From Tenacibaculum sp. 190524A05c (GTDB lineage: Bacteria > Bacteroidota > Bacteroidia > Flavobacteriales > Flavobacteriaceae): a stretch of 64,000 nt of DNA. This document shows, one piece after another, positions 37,483 to 46,996 of this stretch (position 1 is its first letter; each line of letters begins with the position of its first letter). Under the pieces are notes generated by a model. It ran no database searches and was not told where the DNA came from. It worked only from the letters and a program-made list of their open reading frames with translations. Location: positions 3,540,501 through 3,604,500 of the forward strand of contig NZ_OZ038523.1 in assembly GCF_964036595.1 (NCBI RefSeq), given 5' to 3'. Both the position numbers and the translations under genes were made by a program.

Positions 37483-39282
37483 TTATTTACAGTCAATATT
37501 TGTTTTTGCTTTATTATATAATTCTTTTCTATCCTCAAGTCCATTATATCCTCCATTTACTTTATTTGTTACCATCGTAACAGTTGTTGTACCATCAATT
37601 TTCAGTTCGTCTATCACTTTATTTTTAAAAAACCAAAGAGCACTAATTACAGCGATTTTCATATCTGTTTTTAGGATGTCGGGATTATTTACTAAATCTT
37701 TAGTTGAGTCATACTCTTCTTGATAAAAAGTATTAAACTCTTTATAATTTGATTTTCCTGTTAATTGTATAATGCCTCTGCCTCTATATTTGTAACCATC
37801 TCCAGCTGATGTGTTTCCTAATTTATAAGCTTCATCTCTGTTAGCATCATCATATACATGATTTGCAAATTTTTCTACATTAACATATAAAGAAGTTGAA
37901 GAACGTTTATAATCATTTGGGTCTTCCTTATTTGGATCTTTATCTCCATCAGTGTGCAAATTAAAATATTTTCTCCAATAATCTTTTGCAAGTTTTTTCC
38001 ATTGATAATTTAAGTTTTCTTCAAAAGCTTTCATCCTTTTACTTTCATGTCCTGCTTGAGCTAAAAAATGTCGTAATTTTTCTTTATTATCAATACCAAA
38101 TTCTCTTCCATAGGTGTTAATGTGATTTGCTATTTTTTCTAAATTACTATCGGTTGCATCTGGAAATATTTTTTTAAGGTCTTTTTTTGTTGTATCACAA
38201 TCATCCACACAGTTACCATTGCTATCTTCTTTTTTTCCATCAGGGCAATTACACTTTTTTGTCACAGGATCATAGATTTTTCCACCTTTACAGATAGATT
38301 CACATTTCCCCGTTGATGGGTTTTTAATAAAACCGTCTGGGCATCTATTATTTTCATCTGGATCAATAGGAGTTGAAACTAAAGTTTCTGAATTATTATC
38401 ATTATCATTTCCAGATGAATTAGCAATATCTGAAGTGTTTCCACCACCACCTGTTGATCCGGTTGGATTGCCTGGGTCTGTTGAGTCATGACTTGGTCCA
38501 TTAGGTGTATTATAGGTTCCACCAGTACAATGAGAAAAATCTATTATATAACCTAATAATTCACTTCCACTGCAATAAGAACCATCAAGTTGGATCGCAG
38601 GTCCATGTCCATCGGCATTACCTTGAGAATCACATTTTTTGTATTCTGGAATCCAAATACCTTCACATGGGTCAGAAGTGTCTATACCACCTCCACCATC
38701 ATCAGTTGGAGCCCAATCTAAAGCATTTCCTCTTGATTGTAGAGGGATATCTTCTAAATCTAAATTTTCTTCTGCAATTTCAAAAGAGAAAGAACTCCCT
38801 TTACCTTGAGTTGAGTTATGTTTTGTGTCAGAATAACTTATAAGAAAATATGTAAAAGTTCCATTAGATTTGCGAACTACAAAATTTTCAAAATCAGATT
38901 TTTTGAATAAGTTTCTTTCTAGTTCAAAAGTCCATGTCATAGTGTTGTTTTTCTCGATTTTAATGACTTGAGTCTTTAGGATTGAGAGTTTAACTTTCTT
39001 ATAATCGTTATTCTTGTTGAGGCTTTTTAGTGCTTGCTTGTTAATTATAAGATCGTCAGAATGCTTTTCTATAAGTTTTATATTATGACCAAAGTCATAA
39101 TCACTTACTAGTTCTGAATAACTAATCTTCTGAAAAGGATTCTTATATTCTTCATGATTAGTATGTTCGTTGGTAGTTAGTTTGTCATAATCATCATTAT
39201 TACAATTCCAAAGTGATATAGAAATCCCCAAGGATAATACAATTTTGAGTAGGTTTGTTGAACCTCTTAATTTAAATTTCAT
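37483..39282 (-). CDS. Lipoprotein with GH19 chitinase/lysozyme-like domain
   Basis: A 599-residue protein. I use ATG 39282 in place of TTG 39288. A lipobox (SISLWNCNN) near residue 27 anchors it to a membrane. Residues ~30-200 are unassigned, followed by a Gly/Ser/Asn linker. Two Cys-rich modules come next (CPDGFIKNPSTGKCE; CPDGKKEDSNGNCVDDC). The C-terminal ~210 residues form a GH19 domain: FLAQAGHESKRMKAFEENL has the catalytic Glu, and YKYRGRGIIQLTGKSNYKEF is the family signature. It should cut chitin or peptidoglycan. The lipid anchor and Cys modules are unusual for this family and suggest display at the surface. Confidence 0.85.
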   Translation of the reverse strand: MKFKLRGSTNLLKIVLSLGISISLWNCNNDDYDKLTTNEHTNHEEYKNPFQKISYSELVSDYDFGHNIKLIEKHSDDLIINKQALKSLNKNNDYKKVKLSILKTQVIKIEKNNTMTWTFELERNLFKKSDFENFVVRKSNGTFTYFLISYSDTKHNSTQGKGSSFSFEIAEENLDLEDIPLQSRGNALDWAPTDDGGGGIDTSDPCEGIWIPEYKKCDSQGNADGHGPAIQLDGSYCSGSELLGYIIDFSHCTGGTYNTPNGPSHDSTDPGNPTGSTGGGGNTSDIANSSGNDNDNNSETLVSTPIDPDENNRCPDGFIKNPSTGKCESICKGGKIYDPVTKKCNCPDGKKEDSNGNCVDDCDTTKKDLKKIFPDATDSNLEKIANHINTYGREFGIDNKEKLRHFLAQAGHESKRMKAFEENLNYQWKKLAKDYWRKYFNLHTDGDKDPNKEDPNDYKRSSTSLYVNVEKFANHVYDDANRDEAYKLGNTSAGDGYKYRGRGIIQLTGKSNYKEFNTFYQEEYDSTKDLVNNPDILKTDMKIAVISALWFFKNKVIDELKIDGTTTVTMVTNKVNGGYNGLEDRKELYNKAKTNIDCK

Positions 39283-39380
39283 AAGCAATTTATTTTATTA
39301 GTTATTCTGATGTTAGGTAAATTGAAAAACGTTACCCAATATTTTGAATAAATTTTAAATTAAATTGAAAAGAGCATTTA

Positions 39381-40271
39381 TTAGAATGAATTTTGAATAG
39401 TGTTAATCAACGATTGCAAAACGGGATTCCTATTATGTTCATCCCAAACTACAGACAATGTTGTATGTTGGTTGATGTTATCCAATTCAATAAATTGAAC
39501 ATTCATATTATATCCTAATTGTAAAGATTTCGGAACAATAGATAATCCAAAACCGTTTTCCACTAATTTGTATATCGAAGCAGCATGTATTGTATTATGC
39601 GAAACAATTGGAGTAAATCCACTATCAGTAAAAATTTGCATCACTTTTTCATAATAAGAAGGACTGTAAGAAGGATCAAAGAGAATAAAAGATTCATTTT
39701 TTAATTCTTGTAAACTTTTAAAATTTTTAGAATTAATTTGATGATTTTTGGGTAAAACCAAACAAAAGTTTTCTTTTATAATAGGTTGAATAGTCAATCC
39801 TCTAGGCACAGTGTCTAATCTCACAAAACCAATATCTATTTTTTGATGCAATAAATTATCAATTTGTTTTTGGTTGTCCATTTCTGTTAAACCAAACTGA
39901 ACATCGGGATGTTTTTCTTTGAATTTTACTAAGACGTTTGGAATAATTTCTTGCATGGCAGAACCTACATAACCAAATTCCAATTTTCCTTGTTTTCCAT
40001 CATGAATAAGCTTTGCATGATTAATGATGTTATCTAAATTTTTCAAATTCCTAGTAAGTTCTGACTTTAAATACCTTCCAGAAGGAGTCAAAACAACCTT
40101 TCTATTATGTCGTTCAAATAATTGAATACCTAAATCATCTTCCATTTGTTTAATCTGTCTACTTAGTCCAGGTTGAGATATAAACAATCGATCAGCGGCT
40201 TTTCTAAAGTGTAATTCTTCAGCTACAGCCAAAAAGTATTTAAGATGTCTTAACTCTAATTGATAACTCAT
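39381..40271 (-). CDS. LysR family transcriptional regulator
   Basis: A 296-residue protein. The N terminus LRHLKYFLAVAEELHFRKAADRLFISQPGLSRQIKQMEDDLGIQLFERHNRKVVLTPSG is the LysR helix-turn-helix. The rest is a periplasmic-binding-like effector domain (LEFGYVGSAMQEIIPNVLVKFKEKHPDVQF). It is divergent from hutH with a 77-base gap, the typical layout for a LysR protein that controls the neighbouring operon, so histidine catabolism is the likely target. Urocanate would be a reasonable effector, but this is inference. Confidence 0.92.
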   Translation of the reverse strand: MSYQLELRHLKYFLAVAEELHFRKAADRLFISQPGLSRQIKQMEDDLGIQLFERHNRKVVLTPSGRYLKSELTRNLKNLDNIINHAKLIHDGKQGKLEFGYVGSAMQEIIPNVLVKFKEKHPDVQFGLTEMDNQKQIDNLLHQKIDIGFVRLDTVPRGLTIQPIIKENFCLVLPKNHQINSKNFKSLQELKNESFILFDPSYSPSYYEKVMQIFTDSGFTPIVSHNTIHAASIYKLVENGFGLSIVPKSLQLGYNMNVQFIELDNINQHTTLSVVWDEHNRNPVLQSLINTIQNSF

Positions 40272-40321
40272 AATTATTAAATATTGATAAAAATGATATT
40301 ATTAAGCATCAAAAATAAAGG

Positions 40322-40329
40322 TAATTTTG
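40322..40329 (+). promoter_or_regulatory. -7 promoter element of hutH
   Basis: TAATTTTG fits TAnnTTTG and lies 19 bases before the ATG at 40349. No clear -33 TTG stands at the right distance, which would fit a promoter that needs the divergent LysR activator. Confidence 0.5.
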
Positions 40330-40348
40330 TATAAAACGAACTAGAAAC

Positions 40349-41839
40349 ATGTTTAAATACGGAATAGATCACCTAACAGTAGATAAAGTTTTAGCTATTG
40401 CAAATAATGATTTGAAAGCAGAAATTACTGATGAAGCTAAAAAGAAAGTGAATGAGTGTAGAAAAAAGGTTGAAACCATGGCAAATTCTGATGCTGCAGT
40501 TTATGGAATAAATACAGGATTCGGACCCTTATGTGATGTACAAATTACACCTGAAGAAACAAGTAAACTTCAAGAGAATTTATTGATTACACATGCTGTT
40601 GGTGTGGGTGAACCTATTGATAAGTTATTATCCAAAATCATGATGATTTGTAAAGTACATGCATTGTGTCAAGGGTTTTCAGGTGTGCGTTTAGAAATGA
40701 TCAATCGGATTATTTATTTCATAGAAAATAACATTTTACCGGTAGTTCCAGAACAAGGTTCAGTTGGTGCTTCTGGAGATTTAGCTCCCTTATCGCATTT
40801 ATTTTTACCATTGTTAGGAGAAGGAGAATTTTGGGTTGAGGATCAGATTTTGCCTGCAAAAGAAGTTTTAGCGAATCATAATTTAAAGCCTTTAACTTTG
40901 ATGGCTAAAGAAGGGTTAGGATTAATTAATGGAACCCAGTTCATTTTATCGCATGCAATTATTGGGTTAAAAAAGATGGAGTATCTTTTAGATTTAGCTG
41001 ATGTTGCAGGAACTATGAGTTTGGAAGGATTCCAAGGAAGTGCTTCACCTTTTAGAGCAGAGCTTCATGCTATTCGTCCTTTTGAAGGAAACATCAAAGT
41101 AGCTGAGCGTATTCGAATGTTATTAAAAGATTCTCAAAATGTTGAAAATCATTTAGAATGTGATCGTGTGCAAGATCCATATTCTATTCGTTGTATGCCT
41201 CAGGTTCATGGTGCATCAAGAAATGCATTCAATCATTTAAATGATTTAGCTCAAATAGAAATGAATTCGGTCACAGATAACCCAATAGTACTGAGTGAAA
41301 CAGAAGCAATTTCTGGAGGAAACTTTCATGGTCAGCCTTTAGCAATGGTTTTAGATTATGCTTCTATTGCTGCTGCTGAATTGGGTAATATTTCAGATAG
41401 AAGAAGTTATTTGTTACTGGAAGGAAAATACGGTTTGCCGAGATTGTTAACAGAAGCGGGAGGTTTGAACTCTGGATTTATGATTCCTCAATATACTACA
41501 GCAGCTTTGGTAACAGAGAACAAGTCTCTTTGTTTTCCGCCTTCGGCTGATAGTGTTCCAACTTCATTAGGACAAGAAGATCATGTTTCAATGGGAAGTA
41601 TTTCAGGAAGAAAATTCAATCAGATTCTAGGTAATCTAGAGAAAATATTAGCTATAGAATTAATGTATGCTGCACAAGCAATGGAATTCAGAAGACCAAA
41701 TACATTTTCAGAAATTATAGAAAGTAATTTCAAATTAATTAGAAGTAAAGTTGCTAAGTTAGAGGAGGATCGAGTGTTAAAAGATGATATTAACGCAATG
41801 ATCAGTTTAGTAAGAGGAAAAGAGTTTATTGTAGTATAA
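40349..41839 (+). CDS. hutH: Histidine ammonia-lyase
   Basis: Removes ammonia from histidine to give urocanate. It has 496 residues, the usual size. The MIO cofactor forms from the ASG triplet in GSVGASGDLAPLSHL near residue 143. YGINTGFGPL, THAVGVGEP and DRVQDPYSIRCMPQVHG are conserved active-site segments. hutU follows after 14 bases. The genes for later steps (hutI, hutG) are not in this window. Confidence 0.95.
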   Translation: MFKYGIDHLTVDKVLAIANNDLKAEITDEAKKKVNECRKKVETMANSDAAVYGINTGFGPLCDVQITPEETSKLQENLLITHAVGVGEPIDKLLSKIMMICKVHALCQGFSGVRLEMINRIIYFIENNILPVVPEQGSVGASGDLAPLSHLFLPLLGEGEFWVEDQILPAKEVLANHNLKPLTLMAKEGLGLINGTQFILSHAIIGLKKMEYLLDLADVAGTMSLEGFQGSASPFRAELHAIRPFEGNIKVAERIRMLLKDSQNVENHLECDRVQDPYSIRCMPQVHGASRNAFNHLNDLAQIEMNSVTDNPIVLSETEAISGGNFHGQPLAMVLDYASIAAAELGNISDRRSYLLLEGKYGLPRLLTEAGGLNSGFMIPQYTTAALVTENKSLCFPPSADSVPTSLGQEDHVSMGSISGRKFNQILGNLEKILAIELMYAAQAMEFRRPNTFSEIIESNFKLIRSKVAKLEEDRVLKDDINAMISLVRGKEFIVV

Positions 41840-41853
41840 AAAGTAAGTATATC

Positions 41854-43848
41854 ATGACATTTAAAGAACAGATTAAACAAGGAATACCAAGTGTTTTACC
41901 ATCAAAAAAAGAGTATGATACAACGATTAATCATGCTCCAAAAAGAAAAGAAATACTTACAAAAGAAGAAAAGCAATTAGCATTGAAAAATGCCTTGCGC
42001 TATTTCGATAAAAAACATCACGAAGAATTATTACCAGAGTTTTCTGAGGAATTGGAAAAGTATGGTAGAATTTATATGTATCGATTCCGTCCTGATTACA
42101 AAATGAAAGCAAGAGCTATTGAAGAGTATCCGGGAAAATCTACGCAAGCAAAATCTATTATGCTGATGATTCAGAATAACCTAGATTATGCAGTTGCACA
42201 ACATCCTCATGAATTAATTACTTACGGTGGTAATGGTGGGGTTTTTCAAAATTGGGCTCAATATCTATTAACAATGCAATACTTATCTGAAATGACAGAT
42301 GAGCAAACATTAGTCATGTATTCTGGTCATCCAATGGGATTATTTCCATCTAATAAAAATGCTCCTAGAGTTGTAGTTACAAATGGTATGATGATTCCTA
42401 ATTATTCTCAACCAGACGATTGGGAAAAGTTTAATGCATTAGGTGTTACTCAATACGGACAAATGACGGCGGGAAGTTACATGTACATTGGTCCACAAGG
42501 AATTGTTCATGGAACAACAATTACAGTCTTAAATGGATTTAGGAAAATAGGTAAATCACCAAAAGGAAATGTGTTCGTTACAGCTGGTTTAGGAGGAATG
42601 AGTGGAGCACAACCTAAAGCAGGAAATATTGCTGGGTGTATTACGGTTTGTGCAGAAGTAAATGAAAAAGCTGTTCATACGCGTCATTCTCAAGGATGGG
42701 TTGATGAAGTGATTTCTGATGCAGATCTTTTAGTTGAAAGAGTTCAAAAAGCTAAAGAAAATAAAGAAGTAGTTTCAATCGCTTATTTAGGAAATGTTGT
42801 AGAGGTTTGGGAAAAGTTTGATGAAGCAAATGTTTACGTTGATTTAGGTTCAGATCAAACTTCTTTACATAATCCTTGGGCAGGAGGTTATTACCCAGTT
42901 GGATTATCATTAGAAGAGGCTAATGATATGATGGCAAATAATCCAGAAGAGTTCAAAGTGAAAGTTCAAGAATCTCTTCGTAGGCAAGCAGAAGCAATTA
43001 ACAAACATACTGCAAAAGGAACTTATTTCTTTGATTACGGAAATGCCTTTTTATTAGAGTCGAGTAGAGCAGGAGCAGAGGTGATGAATGAAAATCCAAC
43101 ATTAGGAAGGGAGTTTAAGTATCCGAGTTATGTTCAAGATATTATGGGACCAATGTGTTTCGATTATGGATTTGGTCCATTCCGTTGGGTTTGTGCTTCA
43201 GGAAAACCTAAAGATTTAGCAAAAACTGATCAAATTGCGTGTGAAGTTCTAGAGGAAATCATGAAAGATTCTCCAAAAGAAATTCAGCAACAAATGGCCG
43301 ATAACATTCAATGGATTAAAGGTGCGCAAGAGAATAAATTGGTTGTAGGTTCTCAAGCAAGAATTTTATATGCTGATGCAGAAGGAAGAATTAAAATAGC
43401 CAAAGCATTTAATAAGGCAATTAAGAAAGGAAAAATTGGTCCGGTTGTTTTAGGTAGAGATCACCATGATGTTTCTGGAACAGATTCTCCATACAGAGAA
43501 ACTTCTAACATTTATGACGGTTCCAGATTTACCGCAGATATGGCTATTCATAATGTAATTGGAGATAGTTTTAGAGGTGCAACTTGGGTATCAATCCACA
43601 ATGGAGGTGGAGTTGGTTGGGGAGAAGTTATTAACGGAGGATTTGGCATGCTTCTTGATGGAACTAAAGGAGCGTCAAAGCGTTTAAAATCAATGCTTTT
43701 TTGGGATGTAAATAACGGAATCGCTAGAAGAAGTTGGGCTCGAAACGAAGAAGCTGTTTTTGCAATTAAACGTGCTATGCAGGCAGAGAATAAACTTAAA
43801 GTTACTTTGCCTAACTTAGTAGACGATTCTTTGTTTAACAACTTTTAA
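41854..43848 (+). CDS. hutU: Urocanate hydratase
   Basis: Hydrates urocanate to imidazolone propionate with NAD+ as an electrophilic cofactor. At 664 residues it is about 100 longer than the Pseudomonas/Bacillus enzyme, as in the form found in Bacteroidota. The NAD-binding segment GLGGMSGAQPKAG lies near residue 245. YGGNGGVFQNWAQY, YSGHPMG, DQTSLHNPWAGGYYPVG, DIMGPMCFDYGFGPFRWVCASG and IHNGGGVGWGE are family motifs. It follows hutH and is followed after a few bases by a DUF4136 gene. Confidence 0.95.
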   Translation: MTFKEQIKQGIPSVLPSKKEYDTTINHAPKRKEILTKEEKQLALKNALRYFDKKHHEELLPEFSEELEKYGRIYMYRFRPDYKMKARAIEEYPGKSTQAKSIMLMIQNNLDYAVAQHPHELITYGGNGGVFQNWAQYLLTMQYLSEMTDEQTLVMYSGHPMGLFPSNKNAPRVVVTNGMMIPNYSQPDDWEKFNALGVTQYGQMTAGSYMYIGPQGIVHGTTITVLNGFRKIGKSPKGNVFVTAGLGGMSGAQPKAGNIAGCITVCAEVNEKAVHTRHSQGWVDEVISDADLLVERVQKAKENKEVVSIAYLGNVVEVWEKFDEANVYVDLGSDQTSLHNPWAGGYYPVGLSLEEANDMMANNPEEFKVKVQESLRRQAEAINKHTAKGTYFFDYGNAFLLESSRAGAEVMNENPTLGREFKYPSYVQDIMGPMCFDYGFGPFRWVCASGKPKDLAKTDQIACEVLEEIMKDSPKEIQQQMADNIQWIKGAQENKLVVGSQARILYADAEGRIKIAKAFNKAIKKGKIGPVVLGRDHHDVSGTDSPYRETSNIYDGSRFTADMAIHNVIGDSFRGATWVSIHNGGGVGWGEVINGGFGMLLDGTKGASKRLKSMLFWDVNNGIARRSWARNEEAVFAIKRAMQAENKLKVTLPNLVDDSLFNNF

Positions 43849-43860
43849 AACTCAATGATC

Positions 43861-44397
43861 ATGAAGTATGTAAAATTTTTACCTTTTTTAGTATTCTTAA
43901 TTACTTCTTGTAGCTCAGTTAGAGTAGCGACAGATTATGATACGAAAGCAAATTTCAATCAATATCAAACTTTTGCTTTTTATAAACCTGGAATTGATAA
44001 AGCTCCAATTTCTGATTTGGATAAAAAAAGAATAATGAGAGCGATTGAAGCTGAATTATTAGCTAAAGGAATGCAAAAGTCATCTACACCAGATGTATTA
44101 GTAAGTCTTTTTACTAAATCTAGAGAAAGAATTAATGTTAATGATAACTGGGGCTGGGGCTTCGGTTGGGGTTGGAACCCTTGGATGTGGGGAGGAGCAG
44201 GTCGATTAAATGTGAATCAATATACAGAAGGAACTTTGTTTATTGATATAATTGATGCCAGTAAGAAAGAATTAATTTGGCAAGGAATAGGATCTGGAGC
44301 GTTAGCTTTCAGAAATATTGAAAAGAGAGAAGCTAGAATTAAAGAGTTTGTCAAAGAAATCCTTGAGAAATATCCTCCAGGTTCAGATAAAAAATAA
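43861..44397 (+). CDS. DUF4136 lipoprotein
   Basis: A 178-residue lipoprotein (FLVFLITSCSSV). ATG 43861 is chosen; ATG 43855 is equally possible. DYDTKANFNQYQTFAFY is the DUF4136 opening, and TEGTLFIDIIDASKKELIWQGIGSGAL its closing part. A tryptophan/glycine-rich insertion lies in the middle (NWGWGFGWGWNPWMWGG). Function is unknown. It lies only 12 bases after hutU, so it is likely on the hut transcript, but a role there is not known. Confidence 0.85.
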   Translation: MKYVKFLPFLVFLITSCSSVRVATDYDTKANFNQYQTFAFYKPGIDKAPISDLDKKRIMRAIEAELLAKGMQKSSTPDVLVSLFTKSRERINVNDNWGWGFGWGWNPWMWGGAGRLNVNQYTEGTLFIDIIDASKKELIWQGIGSGALAFRNIEKREARIKEFVKEILEKYPPGSDKK

Positions 44398-44422
44398 ATA
44401 TACTTTATAAAGTAAATGAAAT

Positions 44423-44453
44423 AAAAACGCAAGATGTACATCTTGCGTTTTTT
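44423..44453 (+). terminator. Intrinsic terminator of the hut transcript
   Basis: AACGCAAGATG-TA-CATCTTGCGTT, an 11-bp stem with a T run on the right and A residues on the left; it can serve both convergent genes. Confidence 0.9.
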
Positions 44454-44483
44454 ATTAAATGAAATATCAACTTTTTCTTCGGT

Positions 44484-45569
44484 TTAATCCTGATACATTT
44501 TGATAACACTAACAGTGTTTCCAATATAATTTGATACGAAAGCGTAATTTCCATCTGGACTTATAGAAATAGATCCAGGAGCTTGTCCCACATTAATTGT
44601 TATTGGATGTAATTTGTTCGATTTAAGGTCAATTACATTTACAGTCCCTTGTCCAGCAGTTAAGCCTGTGAAATTTGGAGCTCCGCTTCTATATAGAGTG
44701 TTGTAATTAGAAACAAGTCCAAACCTTCCATCTTTGGATAATGCAAATCCTGAAGGTTGAATTCCTCCTGTAGAAATTTCAGTTACACTATTATCTTCAA
44801 GACTTAAAACACTTACTGTAGTTCCATATGGTGCAAAATTATTACTACCAAAGTTTGTGATATATGCGTTTTTTCCTTCAGTATCAATTTCAATTGAAAA
44901 AGGTCCAAAGAATCCTTTAACTTCGTTTACAATAGTATTTGTAATTGTTGATATTTGTATTACAGTTCCTGTACCTGGATTTCCTGTAACGTAATTAGCA
45001 ACATAAATATTCCCACCATCAGGTGTAATTGCTATTGCTGCCGGTGCTGCAGGAAATACACCGTAAGGATGTAATTGTATTCTTTCCACAATTACTTCGT
45101 GTTCCAAATCAACTACAGTAACTGTATTACCTTCACCAGAAGGTCTTGTAGAGATAGCTCCATAATTAATCACATAACCGACTTTAGTATAAGGGTGAAT
45201 TACCATTGCTGAAGGTCCGTTAAATCCATCAATTACGCCAGTAACTTCATTTGTTTGAGTATCTATTACACTTATTGTTGTGCTATTTGAGTTTGCTACA
45301 TAAAGTTTGCTTTCATCCTGAGATAAAGTAAGCCCAAAAGGCTGATTAAAAGAACTATCTGAGATAGTTTTTAATGGCATAAAAGTATTTCCGTCAATTA
45401 CTGTTACAGAATCACTACCTCCTATGGAGTAATTGTTACTATTTGCAACGTATAAATGTTTAGAACTTGATTTCATTGCCATAGCAGCTGGACTAACTCC
45501 AACATTAGCTGTTGCTATTACACTTCCATCTAATTTAGGCTCAATCTGAATCGTTTTATTTGTATCCAT
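44484..45569 (-). CDS. YncE-like beta-propeller protein (YVTN repeats)
   Basis: A 361-residue protein made of ~42-residue repeats of the form LYVANSNxxxIxVIDxxTNxVxxxI, as in YncE/YVTN seven-bladed propellers (LYVANSNSTTISVIDTQTNEV; NIYVANYVTGN; AFVSNYIGNTVSVIK). No signal peptide is visible, although members are usually periplasmic, so the start could be incomplete or the protein may be cytoplasmic. The role is unknown; the fold is a binding scaffold. Confidence 0.85.
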   Translation of the reverse strand: MDTNKTIQIEPKLDGSVIATANVGVSPAAMAMKSSSKHLYVANSNNYSIGGSDSVTVIDGNTFMPLKTISDSSFNQPFGLTLSQDESKLYVANSNSTTISVIDTQTNEVTGVIDGFNGPSAMVIHPYTKVGYVINYGAISTRPSGEGNTVTVVDLEHEVIVERIQLHPYGVFPAAPAAIAITPDGGNIYVANYVTGNPGTGTVIQISTITNTIVNEVKGFFGPFSIEIDTEGKNAYITNFGSNNFAPYGTTVSVLSLEDNSVTEISTGGIQPSGFALSKDGRFGLVSNYNTLYRSGAPNFTGLTAGQGTVNVIDLKSNKLHPITINVGQAPGSISISPDGNYAFVSNYIGNTVSVIKMYQD

Positions 45570-45828
45570 TTTAATAAGTTTAGTTATTACTTTCCTTGTA
45601 ACTTTTCAGTTAATTTCTAATTAGTTGAAAAGTTTATTTTTAATTGTTAATCAAATTTGAAGAAATAAAGCGCTGATTTGTAAAAAAATAGAATGAGCGA
45701 TCGGATTTTTAGTATGAGGATTATTATTTAAGGTATGGGAATAGGATGTTGAAAGATGTTATATGGTTTTATTTAGATTGTATGATATAAGTCTTTACTT
45801 TTAGCACATCTTTTTTGATATTTGTAAT

Positions 45829-45996
45829 ATGAAAAAAATATTGAAGCCTACACCAGATGAATATTATGTAAATGAGCAAGGCTATAGAGTTTTTAAGGAA
45901 GAATATCATTTAAGAAGAGGTTACTGTTGTAAAAGCGGATGTAAGCATTGTCCATATGGTTACGATAAGAAAACAGATAGCTTTAAAAAAGTGTGA
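45829..45996 (+). CDS. DUF5522 small Cys-rich protein
   Basis: A 55-codon gene starting at ATG 45829. The C-terminal half has GYCCKSGCKHCPYGY, with four Cys in CC-x3-C-x2-C, the hallmark of DUF5522, a small family with a proposed metal or zinc site. The N-terminal part is PTPDEYYVNEQGYRVFKEEYHLRRG. The DUF4197 gene follows 42 bases later on the same strand. Function is unknown. Confidence 0.85.
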   Translation: MKKILKPTPDEYYVNEQGYRVFKEEYHLRRGYCCKSGCKHCPYGYDKKTDSFKKV

Positions 45997-46038
45997 CTTT
46001 TTCATAAATAAAGTATCAAAACAATAAACAAGTTTAAA

Positions 46039-46749
46039 ATGATGAAAAGAGTAGTATTATTTTTCGTGGCATTACAGTTTGTTGCCTGTGCAGAATTACA
46101 AAAAATCGCAAGTCAATTGCCTCAAGGAGGAGCTTTAACTCAGGAGCAAATTGGAGCAGGATTACGTCAAGCATTGGATAACGGAATTCAACATCAAGTT
46201 TCGAAACTTACTGCTAAAGATGGATTTTACAGAAACGAACTTGTTAAAATTTTACTTCCTAAGGAACTACAAGCTGTTGATAAAGGATTACGTAAAATTG
46301 GTTTAAGTAGTTTAGCAGATGAAGGTATTAAGGCTTTAAATAGAGCAGCGGAAGATGCTGTTAAAACAGCTACACCGATTTTTGTAAGTGCTGTTAAGGA
46401 TATTACGTTTAATGATGCTAAAAATATCTTATTAGGAAACGATAATGCCGCGACTTCTTATTTACAAGGAAAAACAAATTCTGCACTTTATAATAAGTTT
46501 AATCCAGTAATTAAAAATTCTTTCGGTAAAGTAGGGGCAGATAAGATTTGGGCAAATTTGATCAACAAATACAATAGCATTCCTTTTGTTTCAAAAGTAA
46601 ATCCAGATTTAACAGATTATGTTACGACAGAGGCGTTAGAAGGAGTGTTTACTATGATTGCAGTTGAAGAAAAAGGAATTAGAAATAAGATAGGTTTACG
46701 TAATACAGATTTGCTGAGACGCGTTTTTGCGCTTCAGGATAATAGATAG
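46039..46749 (+). CDS. DUF4197 lipoprotein
   Basis: A 236-residue protein with a lipoprotein signal (VVLFFVALQFVACAEL); the start is ATG 46039 or 46042. IGAGLRQALDNGIQHQVSKLTAKDGFYRNELVKILLPKELQAVDKGLRKIG and FNPVIKNSFGKVGADKIWANLINKYNSIPFV are typical of DUF4197. It is helical throughout and has no catalytic motif. Function is unknown. Confidence 0.9.
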   Translation: MMKRVVLFFVALQFVACAELQKIASQLPQGGALTQEQIGAGLRQALDNGIQHQVSKLTAKDGFYRNELVKILLPKELQAVDKGLRKIGLSSLADEGIKALNRAAEDAVKTATPIFVSAVKDITFNDAKNILLGNDNAATSYLQGKTNSALYNKFNPVIKNSFGKVGADKIWANLINKYNSIPFVSKVNPDLTDYVTTEALEGVFTMIAVEEKGIRNKIGLRNTDLLRRVFALQDNR

Positions 46750-46810
46750 TGTTAAATGTTTGAATTTCAGATTTTTATTGTTATATTTAATGTGAATTAC
46801 TAACTAACAA

Positions 46811-46996
46811 ATGTCACGCGTAATACAACTAAATCGATACAAGCAACACTTGGAAGAACGATACACTAAACTAGTGGAACGTTCTAAAGATTACAGATAC
46901 GTTGATGAGGCAAAAAGTGATATGGCATCTTACAAAGCAATGAAAATTCGAGAAAAAATTAATAGAGTAAATTACTTAGACAATTCTCTCGTGTAA
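46811..46996 (+). CDS. Small basic helical protein
   Basis: A 61-residue protein (MSRVIQLNRYKQHLEERYTKLVERSKDYRYVDEAKSD...) that looks like one long charged helix, with many Lys, Arg and Tyr. It is not a family I can name. Its last 21 bases overlap the tail of the minus-strand gene at 46976, an allowed tail-to-tail overlap. Codon use looks like that of its neighbours. Confidence 0.6.
   Translation: MSRVIQLNRYKQHLEERYTKLVERSKDYRYVDEAKSDMASYKAMKIREKINRVNYLDNSLV

Noticed and set aside
38505..38843. Plus-strand frame of 112 codons inside the GH19 gene
   Set aside because: His/Tyr-rich shadow of the low-complexity linker on the other strand; no protein-like pattern.
45570..45828. Possible RNA gene or promoter cluster in the gap before DUF5522
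   Set aside because: I find no stable hairpin, terminator or clear TAnnTTTG with a -33 box there.
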